A stretch of 64,000 nt of DNA from Luteimonas cucumeris (GTDB lineage: Bacteria; Pseudomonadota; Gammaproteobacteria; Xanthomonadales; Xanthomonadaceae). A program made the translations under genes and the position numbers. The stretch is taken from contig NZ_VLKN01000004.1 in assembly GCF_007830035.1 (NCBI RefSeq), forward strand, positions 124,001 to 188,000, given 5' to 3'. Position 1 is the stretch's first letter. Every line of letters starts with the position of its first letter. Positions 1 through 11,013 of the stretch are shown piece by piece. Under the pieces are notes generated by a model. It did not search any database, was not told the DNA's origin, and saw nothing but the letters and a program-made list of their open reading frames with translations.

Positions 1-425
1 TGCGCGCCTTCCAGCTGCATGCGGCTGTCGACGCCGCGGCGTTGGCGGATGCGGTTGAACTCGCGGAAGCCGCCTTCGAAGATCGCCTCCAGCCCGCCGA
101 TGTCGCGGTTGCGCTCGGCGGCGCCGGCGTAGAGCTTGCTCAGCTCGGCGCCGGACCAGAAGCGCTCTTCGAACCGGATCGCCTCGTCCTCGGCACGGTC
201 GAGCACGCGTTTCTTGCGGAAGATGATCACCCACGAGGCGATCGATGCGCCGAGCAGCAGCAGCATCACCAGCTGCACCGGGATGCTGGCGTGCAGCACC
301 AGCTGCAGGATGTTGAAATGACTTTCCGGCGGCGCCGCGGCGGCGGCCTGCAGGGCGACGTTCGCGGCCTCCTCGGGCAAGGCTTCCGCCGTGGCGGCCT
401 GCGTGGCAAGCAACATCGCAATCAT
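1..425 (-). CDS. tolQ: TolQ, proton-channel subunit of Tol-Pal (partial)
   Basis: Inner-membrane protein that, with TolR, uses the proton gradient to power TolA during outer-membrane constriction. Only the first ~141 residues lie in the window; the rest runs off the left edge. A hydrophobic segment (about residues 44-69) is followed by the basic RKKRVLDRAEDEA stretch and a cytoplasmic helical region (FEERFWSGAELSKLY) typical of TolQ/ExbB. The start is the ATG at 425, which overlaps the ybgC stop as ATGA. The ybgC-tolQ order is the classic tol-pal operon head and supports TolQ over ExbB or MotA. A second in-frame ATG lies three codons on. Confidence 0.93.
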   Translation of the reverse strand, partial: MIAMLLATQAATAEALPEEAANVALQAAAAAPPESHFNILQLVLHASIPVQLVMLLLLGASIASWVIIFRKKRVLDRAEDEAIRFEERFWSGAELSKLYAGAAERNRDIGGLEAIFEGGFREFNRIRQRRGVDSRMQLEGA

Positions 426-913
426 CCGTTCACTCCGCAATCTTGGTTTTCGGGGGTTTGTTCGGGGGCCCTGCTTTCCAGCGACTTCAGCTGCAGGTAC
501 AGCGCATCCGGAATCGCGCGCGGGCGGAAATCGCCGGCGCCCAATGCCGCAACGCGCACCTGTGCATCCAGCAACCTCGATCCGTCGCGATGGATCGCCT
601 GCTCGATCACCAGGCTCGCGCGCCGGCATTCGCCGAGCGAAACCGACACATCCAGCGCATCGTCCAGCCGCGCCGGCTGGCGGAAATCGATCCGCATCGC
701 CCGTACCGCAAATACCAGATCGTGCTGCCCACGCAAAAGTTCCTGGCCGTACCCATGCATGCGCAACCACTCGGTGCGCGCGCGCTCCAGGAAAGCCAGG
801 TACTGCGCGTGATAGACCACGCCACCCGCGTCGGTATCTTCCCAATAGACGCGTGTCGGCCAACTGAATGAGGGCCGGGAATCGGGAATCGGGAATCGGG
901 AATCGGAGATCAA
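422..913 (-). CDS. ybgC: YbgC, tol-pal-associated acyl-CoA thioesterase
   Basis: Hotdog-fold thioesterase of the tol-pal operon. The motif YWEDTDAGGVVYHAQYL carries the family's catalytic Asp, followed by ERARTEWL. Length from the start used here is 163 residues, against about 135-150 for the family. The start is unclear because no ATG exists in frame. Candidates are TTG at 934, GTG at 928 and TTG at 913. I chose TTG 913 because a GGGAG lies about 8 nt upstream. Every candidate places a repeat-encoded stretch (about [12 protein letters not shown]) in front of the conserved PTRVYW. The repeat at 876-907 has therefore either replaced the native start region or been added to the N-terminus. Function is well supported; the start is not. 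Confidence 0.88.
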   Translation of the reverse strand: MISDSRFPIPDSRPSFSWPTRVYWEDTDAGGVVYHAQYLAFLERARTEWLRMHGYGQELLRGQHDLVFAVRAMRIDFRQPARLDDALDVSVSLGECRRASLVIEQAIHRDGSRLLDAQVRVAALGAGDFRPRAIPDALYLQLKSLESRAPEQTPENQDCGVNG

Positions 914-965
914 AAGCCTTGCTCCCACACGCAATCGCAGGTACTGGTGGAATCAGACCGGTGCT

Positions 966-2009
<1,044 letters not shown>

Positions 2010-2145
2010 GCGCCTATGTTCGCACGTCGACGCCGCGATCCGCTGCTGCGGCAGCGCCTGCCGGAGCGATTCCGGTCGGGCGCTGCTCATCCATTTTCAT
2101 GGCAAATGCAACAAAGAGTTCACGGCCACGGCTGGCTCACGAGGC

Positions 2146-3147
2146 TCAGGCGGCTGCGCGGCAGGCCTCCGCGGCCAGCGCGAACGAGCGCTTGCGCGCG
2201 GCGTGGTCGAAGATGTTCGCGGTCAGCAGCAGTTCGTCCGGACGGTAGCGATCGACGAACGCGGCGATGCCCGTGCGCAGCGTGTCCGCGTCGCCGAGCA
2301 CGCAGCAGGCCAGCGCCTGTTCGACGCCGGCCCGTTCGTGCGGCGCCCAGAACGCGTCGATGTCGTCGATCGGCGGTGGCACCAGGCCGATATCGCCACG
2401 ACGCAGGCGCACGAAGCTCTGCTGCTGGGTGGTGAACAGGCGTTTCGCCTCGGCAACGCTGTCGGCGCCGACCACGTTCAGCGCGAGCATGGCGTAGGGC
2501 CGCGCGAGCCGCGACGAAGGCCGGAAGTCACGACGGTACAGCGCCAGCGCCTGCTCCATCGCCGCTGGCGCGAAGTGCGAGGCAAAGGCGAACGGCAGCC
2601 CCAGCTGCGCGGCGAGCTGCGCACTGAACAGGCTTGAGCCCAGCAGCCAGACCGGCACGTCGATGCCTGCGCCGGGCACAGCCTGCACCGGCTGGCCCGG
2701 TTGCACCGGCTCGAAATAGCCGAGCAGCTCGACCACGTCCTGCGGAAACGCGTCGGCGCCATCGAAGTAGCGGCGCAGGGCACGCGCGGTGGCCTGGTCG
2801 GTGCCGGGTGCGCGGCCGAGGCCGAGATCGATGCGGCCCGGGTACAGCGACGCCAGTGTGCCGAACTGCTCGGCCACCTGCAGCGGCGCATGGTTCGGCA
2901 GCATCACGCCGCCGGCGCCGACCCGGATGCTGCGCGTGCCGCCGGCAACATGGCCGATCAGTATCGCCGTGGCCGCACTTGCGATGCCCGGCATGTTGTG
3001 GTGCTCGGCCAGCCAGTAGCGGTGGTAGCCGCACTGCTCGGCGTGCTGCGCGAGGTCGAGGGTGTTGGCGAACGCCTGGCGAGCATCGCTGCCCTCGGTG
3101 ACCGGTGCCAGGTCGAGGATCGAGTACGGAATCGGAGGTGGAGCCAT
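2146..3147 (-). CDS. LLM-class (luciferase-like) flavin-dependent oxidoreductase
   Basis: A 333-residue bacterial-luciferase-family protein expected to use reduced flavin and oxygen on an unidentified substrate. Family marks are the start [14 protein letters not shown], the conserved [15 protein letters not shown] block (about residues 45-60), [15 protein letters not shown], and [21 protein letters not shown]. The start is the ATG at 3147, followed by the family's usual N-terminus; an upstream GTG adds ten unrelated residues. It lies between kup and ruvB on the same strand, 106 nt after kup and 136 nt before ruvB. Nothing nearby suggests a substrate. Family is confident; the specific reaction is unknown. 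Confidence 0.9.
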   Translation of the reverse strand: MAPPPIPYSILDLAPVTEGSDARQAFANTLDLAQHAEQCGYHRYWLAEHHNMPGIASAATAILIGHVAGGTRSIRVGAGGVMLPNHAPLQVAEQFGTLASLYPGRIDLGLGRAPGTDQATARALRRYFDGADAFPQDVVELLGYFEPVQPGQPVQAVPGAGIDVPVWLLGSSLFSAQLAAQLGLPFAFASHFAPAAMEQALALYRRDFRPSSRLARPYAMLALNVVGADSVAEAKRLFTTQQQSFVRLRRGDIGLVPPPIDDIDAFWAPHERAGVEQALACCVLGDADTLRTGIAAFVDRYRPDELLLTANIFDHAARKRSFALAAEACRAAA

Positions 3148-3253
3148 GGCGATCTTCCGGCAGGAGATCACCCCCATATGGGGATGACGCGGACGTATGC
3201 CATGCCTGCCATTGCCCCATATCCCGGCGCAGGTATCGCCGGCACCGATGCGG

Positions 3254-5173
3254 TCAGATCTCGACCTGCGAACCCAGCTCCACCAGCCGGTTGCCGGGGA
3301 TCCGGAAGAATCCGGTCGCCGGCGCCGCGTTGCGGTGCATGAAGGCGAACAGGCGATCGCGCCAGATCGGCATGCCGCGGTGACGGCTGGCGACGATCGT
3401 CTCGCGGCTGGCGAAATAGGTCGTGTCCATCGGGTCGAAATAGGTGCCGCCGGCGTCGCAGCTGCGCATCAGCGCCAGCGGCACGTCCGGGATTTCCATG
3501 AAACCGAAGCGGATCAGGACCCGGTAGAAGTCGTCGCCGATCGCATCGATCTTCAGGCGCTTGCCCTGCGGCGCGTACGGCACGGTCAGCGTTTCCACGG
3601 TCAGGAACACGTTGCGCTCGTGCAGTACCTTGTTGTGCTTGAGATTGTGCAGCAGCGCGTGCGGCACCACGCCCTGGTCGGCGGTCATGAAGATCGCGGT
3701 GCCGGGCACGCGCGCCGGCGGTGCCAGCATCAGGCCGGGCAGGAAGCTGTCGATCTGGATGCCTTCCTTGCGCACTTCTTCGTGCAGCAGTTCGCGGCCG
3801 CGGCGCCAGGTGCGCAGCAGGGTGAACACTACCAGCCCCAGCACCACCGGGAACCAGGCGCCATCGAAGAACTTGGCGCCATTGGCGATGACGAAGCCGA
3901 CATCGACAATGAAGAACACCACGCACAACGGCAGCACGAACTTGCGCCACTTCGGCCACAGCGCGCGTGCCACCAGCGCCAGCAGCAGGGTGTCGATCAG
4001 CATCGTCGCCGACACCGAGATGCCGTAGGCCGAGGCCAGCGCGGTCGAGCTGCGGAACATCAGCACCACCACCAGCACCGCGACCATCAACACCCAGTTG
4101 ATGTAGGGCACATAGATCTGGCCGATGGTCTCGCGCGAGGTGTGCTTGATCTGCATGCGCGGGATGTAGCCCAGTTGCATGGCCTGCCGTGCCACCGAAT
4201 AGGCGCCGGTGATCACCGCCTGAGAGGCGATCACCGCGGCCATCGTCGCCAGCACGATCATCGGGTACAGCGCCCACGACGGCACCGCCTCGTAGAACGG
4301 GTTCTTGACCGCGGCCGGATGCTCGAGCACGAACGCGCCCTGCCCCAGGTAATTCAGCATCAGGCACGGCAGCACCATCGTGTACCAGGCGTAACGGATG
4401 GGCTTGGCGCCGAAGTGGCCCATGTCGGCGTACAACGCCTCGCCGCCGGTCACCGCCAGCACCACCACCCCCAGGATCAGCACCGAGTGCGAGCCGTGCT
4501 CGAGGAAGAACTTCGCGCCCCACCAGGGATTGAGCGCCTTCAGCACTTCCGGCGCCTCGATGATGTTGTGGATGCCGATCAGCGCCAGTGCGATGAACCA
4601 GATCATGGTGATCGGCCCGAACACCTTGCCGACCTTCTCCGTGCCAAAGCGCTGCGCCATGAACACGCCGACCAGGATCACCACCGCGATCGGCACGATG
4701 AACCGGTGCAACCCGGGTGCTGCGACTTCCAGGCCCTCGACCGCGCCAAGCACGGTGATCGCCGGCGTGATCACGCTGTCGCCGAAAAACAGAGAGGCGC
4801 CGAAGATGCCGAGGATGCCGACCACGTAGGCCGAACGCCCGCCCTTGGCCAGGGTGCGCTGGGCCAGCGTCATCAGCGCCATGATGCCGCCTTCGCCGTT
4901 GTTGTCGGCACGCATGATGATGGTCACGTACTTCAGCGTGACCACGATCATCAGCGCCCAGAACACCAGCGACAGGATGCCCAGCACGGTGTCGTGGTTG
5001 CCGGTCAGGCCGAAGTGCGGCGAGAACGCCTCCTTCAGCGTGTACAGCGGGCTGGTGCCGATGTCGCCGAACACCACGCCGATGGCACCGACCACCAGCG
5101 CCGGCAAACCGGTCTTGCCGTGGCCGTGCGCGTGGGAATTGCCTGGGGCGGAATGGTTGTGCGGAGTGGCCAT
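3254..5173 (-). CDS. kup: Kup-family potassium:proton symporter
   Basis: Low-affinity K+ uptake protein of the inner membrane, 639 residues, close to the family norm. The N-terminal signature [19 protein letters not shown] is present, as are twelve or so hydrophobic segments to about residue 460 and a soluble C-terminal domain that includes [15 protein letters not shown]. The short His-rich start ([19 protein letters not shown]) is unusual but plausible. I chose the ATG at 5173; the upstream frame encodes only unlikely sequence that overlaps the ruvA end. The gene sits 43 nt after ruvA and ahead of the flavin oxidoreductase and ruvB, so it may share ruvCA transcripts. Confidence 0.95.
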   Translation of the reverse strand: MATPHNHSAPGNSHAHGHGKTGLPALVVGAIGVVFGDIGTSPLYTLKEAFSPHFGLTGNHDTVLGILSLVFWALMIVVTLKYVTIIMRADNNGEGGIMALMTLAQRTLAKGGRSAYVVGILGIFGASLFFGDSVITPAITVLGAVEGLEVAAPGLHRFIVPIAVVILVGVFMAQRFGTEKVGKVFGPITMIWFIALALIGIHNIIEAPEVLKALNPWWGAKFFLEHGSHSVLILGVVVLAVTGGEALYADMGHFGAKPIRYAWYTMVLPCLMLNYLGQGAFVLEHPAAVKNPFYEAVPSWALYPMIVLATMAAVIASQAVITGAYSVARQAMQLGYIPRMQIKHTSRETIGQIYVPYINWVLMVAVLVVVLMFRSSTALASAYGISVSATMLIDTLLLALVARALWPKWRKFVLPLCVVFFIVDVGFVIANGAKFFDGAWFPVVLGLVVFTLLRTWRRGRELLHEEVRKEGIQIDSFLPGLMLAPPARVPGTAIFMTADQGVVPHALLHNLKHNKVLHERNVFLTVETLTVPYAPQGKRLKIDAIGDDFYRVLIRFGFMEIPDVPLALMRSCDAGGTYFDPMDTTYFASRETIVASRHRGMPIWRDRLFAFMHRNAAPATGFFRIPGNRLVELGSQVEI

Positions 5174-5216
5174 GGGCTTCCTGGTCGCATCCGGCGGGCG
5201 GATGGCGCTGCCGGAT

Positions 5217-5807
5217 TCAACGAAGCGCGGACTGTAGCGCCTTGCGGATGATGATTTCGGCTGCATCGCCGTCGGAAGCGACATTCTTCGCCATGCGTTG
5301 CGCCTCGGCCGGCTTGTAACCCAGTTGCTGCAGGGCGACGATCGCTTCGGACAGCGGATCGGCCGGCCCCTTGCCCATTGCCACCGGTGACCCGCTGCCG
5401 ACCAGGTCGGCGGCGCGGTCGCGCAGCTCCACCACCATGCGCTCGGCGGTCTTCTTGCCGATGCCGGGAATCCGCGTCAGCGCGGTCACGTCGCCGGTCT
5501 GCAGCAGCCGCGCGAACTCGTCGACCGAGGCGCCCGACAGCACTGCCAGCGCGATCTTCGCGCCGATCCCGCTGACCCGCTGCACGTCGCGGAACAGGCG
5601 CCGCTCGGATTCGCTGAAGAATCCGTACAGCGACACGCTGTCTTCCTTCTGCGCGTAGTGGGTGAACAGCGACACCTCGCGACCGATCTCCGGCAGGTCG
5701 TAGAAGGTGCTCATCGGCGCCTCCAGCTCGTAGCCGACGCCATGCACGTCCACCACCAGCCATGGTGGCTGCTTGTGGATGAGGATGCCTTTGAGGCGGC
5801 CGATCAT
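5217..5807 (-). CDS. ruvA: RuvA, Holliday junction DNA-binding subunit
   Basis: Tetrameric junction-binding partner of RuvB, 196 residues. Seen are the N-terminal OB domain ([27 protein letters not shown]), two helix-hairpin-helix motifs ([15 protein letters not shown] and [19 protein letters not shown]), a flexible linker, and the C-terminal RuvB-contact domain ([19 protein letters not shown]). The ATG at 5807 is preceded by AGAGGG. The upstream gap to ruvC is filled by an 8-mer repeat hairpin element (5828-5928). Confidence 0.97.
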   Translation of the reverse strand: MIGRLKGILIHKQPPWLVVDVHGVGYELEAPMSTFYDLPEIGREVSLFTHYAQKEDSVSLYGFFSESERRLFRDVQRVSGIGAKIALAVLSGASVDEFARLLQTGDVTALTRIPGIGKKTAERMVVELRDRAADLVGSGSPVAMGKGPADPLSEAIVALQQLGYKPAEAQRMAKNVASDGDAAEIIIRKALQSALR

Positions 5808-5827
5808 GGTGTGCCCTCTGGGCGCGC

Positions 5828-5928
5828 TGATTCGTGATTGGTCATTCGTGATTTGAAAGAGCAGGCGCACGTACCAAACCTCTGTGCATCGCTGTTGCGA
5901 ATCACGAATATCGAATCACGAATCACGA
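5828..5928. repeat. Paired-arm hairpin element of GTGATTCG/GTGATTGG units (ruvC-ruvA gap)
   Basis: The left arm (5828-5855) reads GATTCG/GATTGG units. The right arm (5898-5928) is their inverted version (CGAATCAC). The arm ends 3 nt before the ruvC stop codon and begins about 20 nt upstream of the ruvA start, so the element fills nearly the whole intercistronic gap. The mRNA could form a hairpin with arms of about 28-30 nt. Confidence 0.8.
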
Positions 5929-5931
5929 CTC

Positions 5932-6513
5932 TCATTTCCTGCTCCAAGCTTCGCGCACGTTGACGCCCAGCCGTTGCGCGCTGGCGCGCACGTGGGCATG
6001 GGTGATCGCCACCGCCAGTGCGTCGGCGGCATCGGCCTGCAGCTTGCCCTTGAGGTTGAGCATGATTCCGACCATGTGCTGCACCTGCACCTTGTCCGCG
6101 CCGCCCTTGCCGACCACGGCCAGCTTGATTTCCTTGGCCGCGTATTCGTGCACCGGCAGGTCACGCATTACCACCGCGCAGATCGCCGCGCCGCGCGCCT
6201 GGCCCAGCTTGAGCGCCGAATCCGGATTGCGCGCCATGAACACCTGCTCGATCGCGACTTCGTCCGGCCGATGCTCGTCGATGATCCGTGCCAGTCCGTC
6301 GAGCAGCAGTTTCAACCGCTGCGGGAAATTCCCCTTCAGCGCCGCATCGGCCACCATCAGGTTCAGCGGCGCATGGAACACGTGCGTGGTCCTGCCGGTG
6401 CCATCGACGTCGATGATGCCCACGCCCGTGCGCTGCGAACCGGGGTCGATGCCGAGGATGCGGGTGGAGCCGGGAATCGGGAATCGGGAATCGGGAATCG
6501 TCAAGCTCGACAT
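5932..6513 (-). CDS. ruvC: RuvC, Holliday junction resolvase
   Basis: Endonuclease that resolves Holliday junctions. The four catalytic acidic residues are visible: Asp in [13 protein letters not shown], Glu in EVAIEQVF, and the Asp pair in [12 protein letters not shown]. The 193-residue frame has an odd N-terminus. [16 protein letters not shown] precedes the normal family start (TRILGIDPG), and this stretch is the translation of GATTCCC repeats at 6471-6500. The ATG at 6513 is the only ATG; a TTG three codons on is an alternative. Either way the protein starts with repeat-encoded residues. It is followed by ruvA after a hairpin element and preceded by yebC. Confidence 0.95.
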   Translation of the reverse strand: MSSLTIPDSRFPIPGSTRILGIDPGSQRTGVGIIDVDGTGRTTHVFHAPLNLMVADAALKGNFPQRLKLLLDGLARIIDEHRPDEVAIEQVFMARNPDSALKLGQARGAAICAVVMRDLPVHEYAAKEIKLAVVGKGGADKVQVQHMVGIMLNLKGKLQADAADALAVAITHAHVRASAQRLGVNVREAWSRK

Positions 6514-6614
6514 TCCGCGTTTTGCCCGGCCAATCGCAGCGAACGAGGGCCGCCACTGGCGCAGCAGGGCTGGCGATCGCTTGCTGCCCTATTCCCGATT
6601 CCCGATTCCCGATT
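6471..6614. repeat. Paired-arm hairpin element of GGGAATC repeats (yebC-ruvC gap)
   Basis: GGGAATC units at 6471-6500 face inverted units at 6591-6614, about 90 nt apart. The left arm is inside the 5' end of ruvC. The last base of the right arm is the final base of the yebC stop codon (6614-6616), so the element begins exactly at the end of yebC. It is the same family as 876-1010. Confidence 0.85.
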
Positions 6615-7345
6615 CACGTGTAGGCATCCGCGCCCAGCTCGGCATTCGAATAGACGTTCTGCACGTCGTCCATGTCCTCGAGCCAGGCCAGCAGCTTGAC
6701 GACCTGCTGGGCGGTTTCGCCGGCGACGGCGATGTCGTTGTCGGCGCGCATGGTGACCTCGGCCAGGTCGGGCCTGAGGCCGGCGGCTTCCATCGCCGCC
6801 TTTACCGCCGCGAACGTTTCCGGAGCGGTCAGTACGTCGATCGAACCGTCATCCGGATACACGACCACGTCGTCGGCGCCAGCCTCGATCGCCGCTTCGG
6901 TGATCCGGTCTTCGTCGGCGCCGGGCGCGAAACTCAGCACGCCGAGCTTCCTGAACATGAAGGCGACCGAACCATCGGTGCCGAGATTGCCGCCGAACTT
7001 GCCGAAAGCGTGCCGCACGTCAGCGACGGTGCGGACCTTGTTGTCGGTGAGGCAGTCGACGATGACCGCAATGCCGCCGGGCGCATAGCCCTCGTAGCGG
7101 ATTTCCTCGTATTCGACGCCTTCCAGCTCGCCGGTGGCCTTCTTGATCGCGCGTTCGATCACGTCCTTGGTCATGTTCGCGCCCAGGCCCTTGTCCACGG
7201 CGCTGCGCAGGCGCGGATTGCTGGCCGGGTCGCCGCCGGCGCTGCGCGCGGCCACGGAAATCTCGCGGATGATCTTGGTGAACACCTTGCCGCGCTTGGC
7301 GTCCTCGGCGTTCTTGCGCGCCTCGATGGAAGGACCTCTACCCAT
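6614..7345 (-). CDS. yebC: YebC/PmpR-family protein
   Basis: A 243-residue member of the YebC/TACO1 family, a conserved group reported both as transcription regulators and as translation factors helping ribosomes at proline runs. Features are the N-terminal basic region [23 protein letters not shown] (replacing the usual MAGHSKW form), [23 protein letters not shown], and the acidic middle and C-terminal domains ([28 protein letters not shown]). It lies upstream of ruvC, a common arrangement. The stop codon coincides with the first repeat unit of the downstream element. Confidence 0.95.
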   Translation of the reverse strand: MGRGPSIEARKNAEDAKRGKVFTKIIREISVAARSAGGDPASNPRLRSAVDKGLGANMTKDVIERAIKKATGELEGVEYEEIRYEGYAPGGIAVIVDCLTDNKVRTVADVRHAFGKFGGNLGTDGSVAFMFRKLGVLSFAPGADEDRITEAAIEAGADDVVVYPDDGSIDVLTAPETFAAVKAAMEAAGLRPDLAEVTMRADNDIAVAGETAQQVVKLLAWLEDMDDVQNVYSNAELGADAYT

Positions 7346-7430
7346 GTGCGATTCCGGACGTGTGGCTTGACGAAGGCGGCGATTTTACTCGATCGGCAGC
7401 GAGGCACGGCCCCGGGCGGACGGTCGTACG

Positions 7431-8048
7431 TCAGTGCCGGAAATGCCCATCGCGGAGGAAATCGATCGCATGCCGGGCGGCCTCTGCCGAAAACAGCAGG
7501 CCGCTGTGGCCGGCTTCGACCAGCACATGGTCCGCCAGCGCCGCGGCGCGCGTTTCCTCGACCGATACCGTGCCGTCGTGTTCGCCTTCGAAATGCGCGA
7601 ACAGCGCGCCCAGGCCGTGCGGCAGGCGCCCGGCGATCATGCCGACCTGCAACCGCTGCGGCCATACCGCGCAACCCTGCTGCAGCAGCGGCGCACTGCG
7701 ACCGAGCATGCGTCCAGCCACGGGCAGGTCGGACAGCGCGCTGGCGGCGGCACTGCCGCACAACGGCACGCCCAGGCAGACCACGCGCGTCACCGGCAGG
7801 TCCGGGTGCGCGGCCAGTGCCTGCAGGGCGATCAGGCCGCCCAGGCTGTGCGCGACGATGTCGGCTTCCCCGCCGCCGCGCAGCTGCTCGACCAGTTGCG
7901 GCACCGCCTGCTCCGGACCGCCGACGATGCTGTGATACCCGAAGGTCTCCGGCACGAAGCCGGCTTCCCGGAGCCGTGCGCCGAACCACTGCATGGTCGC
8001 GCCGACCATCCAGATGCCGTGCAGCAGTACGACGCGGCGCCCGTCCAT
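7431..8048 (-). CDS. Alpha/beta-hydrolase (esterase/lipase-like)
   Basis: A 205-residue serine hydrolase. The oxyanion-hole motif VVLLHGIWM is at the N-terminus, the nucleophile elbow IVAHSLGGLIAL is near residue 65, an acidic residue follows (EGEHDGTVS), and a C-terminal His is in EAGHSGLLFS. Together these give a plausible Ser-Asp-His triad. No signal peptide is seen, so it is probably cytoplasmic. It lies 26 nt after aspS and 85 nt before yebC on the same strand. Substrate unknown. Confidence 0.85.
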   Translation of the reverse strand: MDGRRVVLLHGIWMVGATMQWFGARLREAGFVPETFGYHSIVGGPEQAVPQLVEQLRGGGEADIVAHSLGGLIALQALAAHPDLPVTRVVCLGVPLCGSAAASALSDLPVAGRMLGRSAPLLQQGCAVWPQRLQVGMIAGRLPHGLGALFAHFEGEHDGTVSVEETRAAALADHVLVEAGHSGLLFSAEAARHAIDFLRDGHFRH

Positions 8049-8074
8049 CGTTCAGCCCCGGGAAGAAGCGGACT

Positions 8075-9856
8075 TCACGGCTGCGCTTTCGGCCTGATCG
8101 AGACGTGCACCTCGGCCAGCTGCTTGTCCGGCACCGGCGACGGCGCGCCGGTCATCAGGCATTGCGCGGTGGTCGTCTTGGGGAACGCGATCACGTCGCG
8201 GATCGACTCGGTGCCGGCCATCAGCGCGGCGATGCGGTCGATGCCGAAGGCGATGCCACCGTGCGGCGGCGCGCCAAAGCGCAGCGCGTCGAGCAGGAAG
8301 CCGAACTTGCCTTCGGCTTCTTCCGCGCCGATGCCGAGCAGCTCGAACACCGTCGACTGCATCTGCGAATTGTGGATGCGGATCGAGCCGCCGCCGATCT
8401 CGTTGCCGTTCAGCACCATATCGTAGCCGCGCGACACCGCCGTCTTCGCATTCGCGCGCAAATCGGCGGCATCGTCCACGGCTGGCGCGGTGAACGGGTG
8501 ATGCAGCGCGACGTAGCGCTGCTCCTCGTCGTCCCACTCGAACATCGGGAAATCGGTGACCCACAGCGGCGCCCAGCCATCGGCAACCAGGCCCAGGTCC
8601 TTGCCGAGCTTCAGGCGCAACGCACCCATGAAGTCGCTGGCCGACTTGTAAGTGGCGGCGCCGAAGAAGATCGCATCACCGCTCTGCGCGCCGGTAGCGG
8701 ACACGATCGCGGCCAGCGTGGCGTCGTCGAGGAACTTGGCGATCGGCGAATTGATGCCGTCACGGCCCTTCGCGGCATCCTCGATCTTCATCCACGCCAG
8801 GCCCTTGGCGCCGTGCTTGGCGGCGTGGGCGGCGTAATCGTCGATCTGCTTGCGGCTGAGCGCCGCGGCACCCGGCGCGCGCAGCGCGACGACGCGGCCA
8901 TCGGCGTGGTTGGCCCAGTCGCTGAACACCTTGAACTCGCAGTTCCGGACCAGTTCGGCGACGTCGGTGAGCTCCAGCGCGATACGCAGGTCCGGCTTGT
9001 CGGAGCCGTAACGGCGCATCGCCTCGGCGTAGGTCATGCGCGGGAATTCGCTGGCCAGTTCCACACCCATCACTTCGCGGAACACGCTGCGGATCATTTC
9101 CTCCGTCGTGTCCTGCACGTCGCGCTCGCCCACCCAGGCGAACTCCATGTCGAGCTGGGTGAATTCGAGCTGGCGGTCGGCACGCAGCGCTTCGTCGCGG
9201 AAGCAGCGCGCGATCTGGTAGTAGCGGTCGAAGCCGGCCACCATCAGTATCTGCTTGAACAGCTGCGGCGACTGCGGCAGCGCGTAGAACTCGCCCGGAT
9301 GCATGCGCGCCGGCACCAGGAAGTCGCGCGCGCCTTCGGGCGTGGCCTTGGTCAGGATCGGCGTCTCGATGTCCTGGAAATCGCGCGCGTCGAGCCAGCG
9401 ACGCAGCGCCTGCACCAGCTTGATGCGGGTGCGCATCTTGCGCTGCATCTCCGGCGTGCGCAGGTCGAGGTAACGATACTTGAGACGGATGTCCTCGCCG
9501 GCGTTCTCATGGGCATGGAACGGCAGCGGCTCGGCCTTGTTGAGCAGTTCGATCTTCGTCGCGACCACTTCGACCTGTCCGGTCCTGATCTTGTCGTTGA
9601 CCGACTGGCGCCGGCGCACCACGCCGGTCACACGCAGGCAGTCTTCGTAGCCGACCTGCGACGCAGCGGCGATCACATCGGCGTTACCGGCCATGTCCGC
9701 GTCGGGTTCGGCGACGATCTGGACGATGCCTTCGTGGTCGCGCAGGTCGATGAAGCACAGGCCGCCGAGGTTGCGGGCGACATCGGCCCAGCCGCACAGG
9801 GTGACGGTCTGGCCGATCAGCGCCTCGTCGACGAGGCCGCAGAAGTGGGTACGCAT
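8075..9856 (-). CDS. aspS: Aspartyl-tRNA synthetase
   Basis: Class II synthetase of 593 residues charging tRNA-Asp (and possibly tRNA-Asn; the two types cannot be told apart here). Seen are the anticodon-binding OB domain ([25 protein letters not shown]), motif 2 region ([21 protein letters not shown]), the bacterial GAD insertion, and motif 3 ([15 protein letters not shown]). I chose the ATG at 9856, the known family start; the frame stays open 13 codons upstream. The 263-nt gap to the divergent DUF3011 gene should hold promoters for both; I could not pick out boxes with confidence. Confidence 0.97.
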   Translation of the reverse strand: MRTHFCGLVDEALIGQTVTLCGWADVARNLGGLCFIDLRDHEGIVQIVAEPDADMAGNADVIAAASQVGYEDCLRVTGVVRRRQSVNDKIRTGQVEVVATKIELLNKAEPLPFHAHENAGEDIRLKYRYLDLRTPEMQRKMRTRIKLVQALRRWLDARDFQDIETPILTKATPEGARDFLVPARMHPGEFYALPQSPQLFKQILMVAGFDRYYQIARCFRDEALRADRQLEFTQLDMEFAWVGERDVQDTTEEMIRSVFREVMGVELASEFPRMTYAEAMRRYGSDKPDLRIALELTDVAELVRNCEFKVFSDWANHADGRVVALRAPGAAALSRKQIDDYAAHAAKHGAKGLAWMKIEDAAKGRDGINSPIAKFLDDATLAAIVSATGAQSGDAIFFGAATYKSASDFMGALRLKLGKDLGLVADGWAPLWVTDFPMFEWDDEEQRYVALHHPFTAPAVDDAADLRANAKTAVSRGYDMVLNGNEIGGGSIRIHNSQMQSTVFELLGIGAEEAEGKFGFLLDALRFGAPPHGGIAFGIDRIAALMAGTESIRDVIAFPKTTTAQCLMTGAPSPVPDKQLAEVHVSIRPKAQP

Positions 9857-10119
9857 GCAGTGCTCCGGGAGTTGCGATCCATCCGCGCGCGGCAATGGAT
9901 GGGTGTGGCATCGAGGGTCCGGCCGGGCCGGGAATACGTCATTTTAACGGTTGTCGCGCCCTACTGGCCCGCACGTCGGCATGCTTGGGGCGACGACCGA
10001 GGATCTGTGCGAGGAGTTTGGACCGCGACGCCTCGGCTGGTTGCCAATGCCGGGCTGAAGACCCTCCTGCGAATTGCTGTCCACAAGCTGAAGCCATCGA
10101 CCTTTCCCGGAGTAAGTGC

Positions 10120-11010
10120 ATGGAACGTCTTGCGAAGAGTCTGGTGCTGGCGCTGATCCTGTCGCTGCTGGCGACTGCGGCCGCCGTCGCGCAACAGCGT
10201 GCGTACGCGCCGGAAAACCTGCGCACGCTGTCGCGCAACGACCAGATCCGGGTCATCAGCCTGGAGTACGAGGAGCAGGCCGGACGCCGCATCCCCGACG
10301 ACCAGTTGCGCTTCTACCTCGATCAGGTCAACCGTTCCGACTGGGGTTTCAGTCGCATCCGGCAGGACATCGGGCAGTCGCTCGGCGGTGGCGGGGGCTC
10401 GCAGCCGGGCCAGCGGATCCGCTGCGAGAGCGTCAACAACCGCTCGCAGATCTGCCAGACGCCGTGGACCGGACCTTCGCGGCTGGTGCGGCAACTGTCG
10501 GGGTCGGCCTGCGACGAGGGCCGTACCTGGCAGTCGCAACGCGGGCAGGTCTATGTGGGTGGCGGCTGCCGCGGCGAATTCGAGGCGGCACCGACCGGGC
10601 ATCAACTGGGCACGGTGCGCTGCGAGAGCGTCAACAACCGACCGCGCACCTGCCGGACACCGTGGAGCGGGCATTCGCGGCTGGCGCGGCAACTGTCGGG
10701 ATCGGCCTGCGAGGAGGGCCGCACATGGCAGTCGCAGCGTGGCCAGGTGTCGGTCAGCGGCGGTTGCCGTGCGGACTTCGTCGCGGCGCCAGTGCTCGAC
10801 CCCAACTACAGCGTCACCTGCAGCAGCGTGCGGATGCGGCCCAACCAGTGCCGCTGGAACAACGATCATGGCCCGCCACGCCTGGAGCGCCAACTGTCGA
10901 ACAGCAACTGCCTCGAAGGCCAGACCTGGGGGCACGACCGCAACCGCGGCATCTGGGTCAACAGCGGCTGCAGTGGCCGCTTCGTACCGATGCGGCCACA
11001 GCCGCGCTGA
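10120..11010 (+). CDS. Secreted DUF3011-type protein with three Cys-rich repeats
   Basis: A 296-residue exported protein of unknown function. The first ~24 residues form a signal peptide (basic MERLAK, hydrophobic core, AVAQQ). About 75 residues follow, including YAPENLRTLSRNDQIRVI. Then come three repeats (about residues 99-157, 165-222 and 231-290). Each has a CESVNNR-like start, a second Cys, LxRQLS, SxC and a final GGC or SGC, giving four Cys per repeat. Repeats 1 and 2 are nearly identical (RQLSGSAC, EGRTWQSQRGQV); repeat 3 is divergent. The pattern suggests disulfide-stabilised envelope modules. The ATG at 10120 follows CCGGAG. Family name is from recognition; function is not assigned. 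Confidence 0.82.
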   Translation: MERLAKSLVLALILSLLATAAAVAQQRAYAPENLRTLSRNDQIRVISLEYEEQAGRRIPDDQLRFYLDQVNRSDWGFSRIRQDIGQSLGGGGGSQPGQRIRCESVNNRSQICQTPWTGPSRLVRQLSGSACDEGRTWQSQRGQVYVGGGCRGEFEAAPTGHQLGTVRCESVNNRPRTCRTPWSGHSRLARQLSGSACEEGRTWQSQRGQVSVSGGCRADFVAAPVLDPNYSVTCSSVRMRPNQCRWNNDHGPPRLERQLSNSNCLEGQTWGHDRNRGIWVNSGCSGRFVPMRPQPR

Positions 11011-11013
11011 AGT

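Noticed and set aside
5960-10156. A plus-strand open frame of about 1400 codons across ruvC, yebC, the hydrolase and aspS
   Set aside because: It is antisense to four well-conserved genes and has the composition of a high-GC shadow frame; no domain is recognisable.
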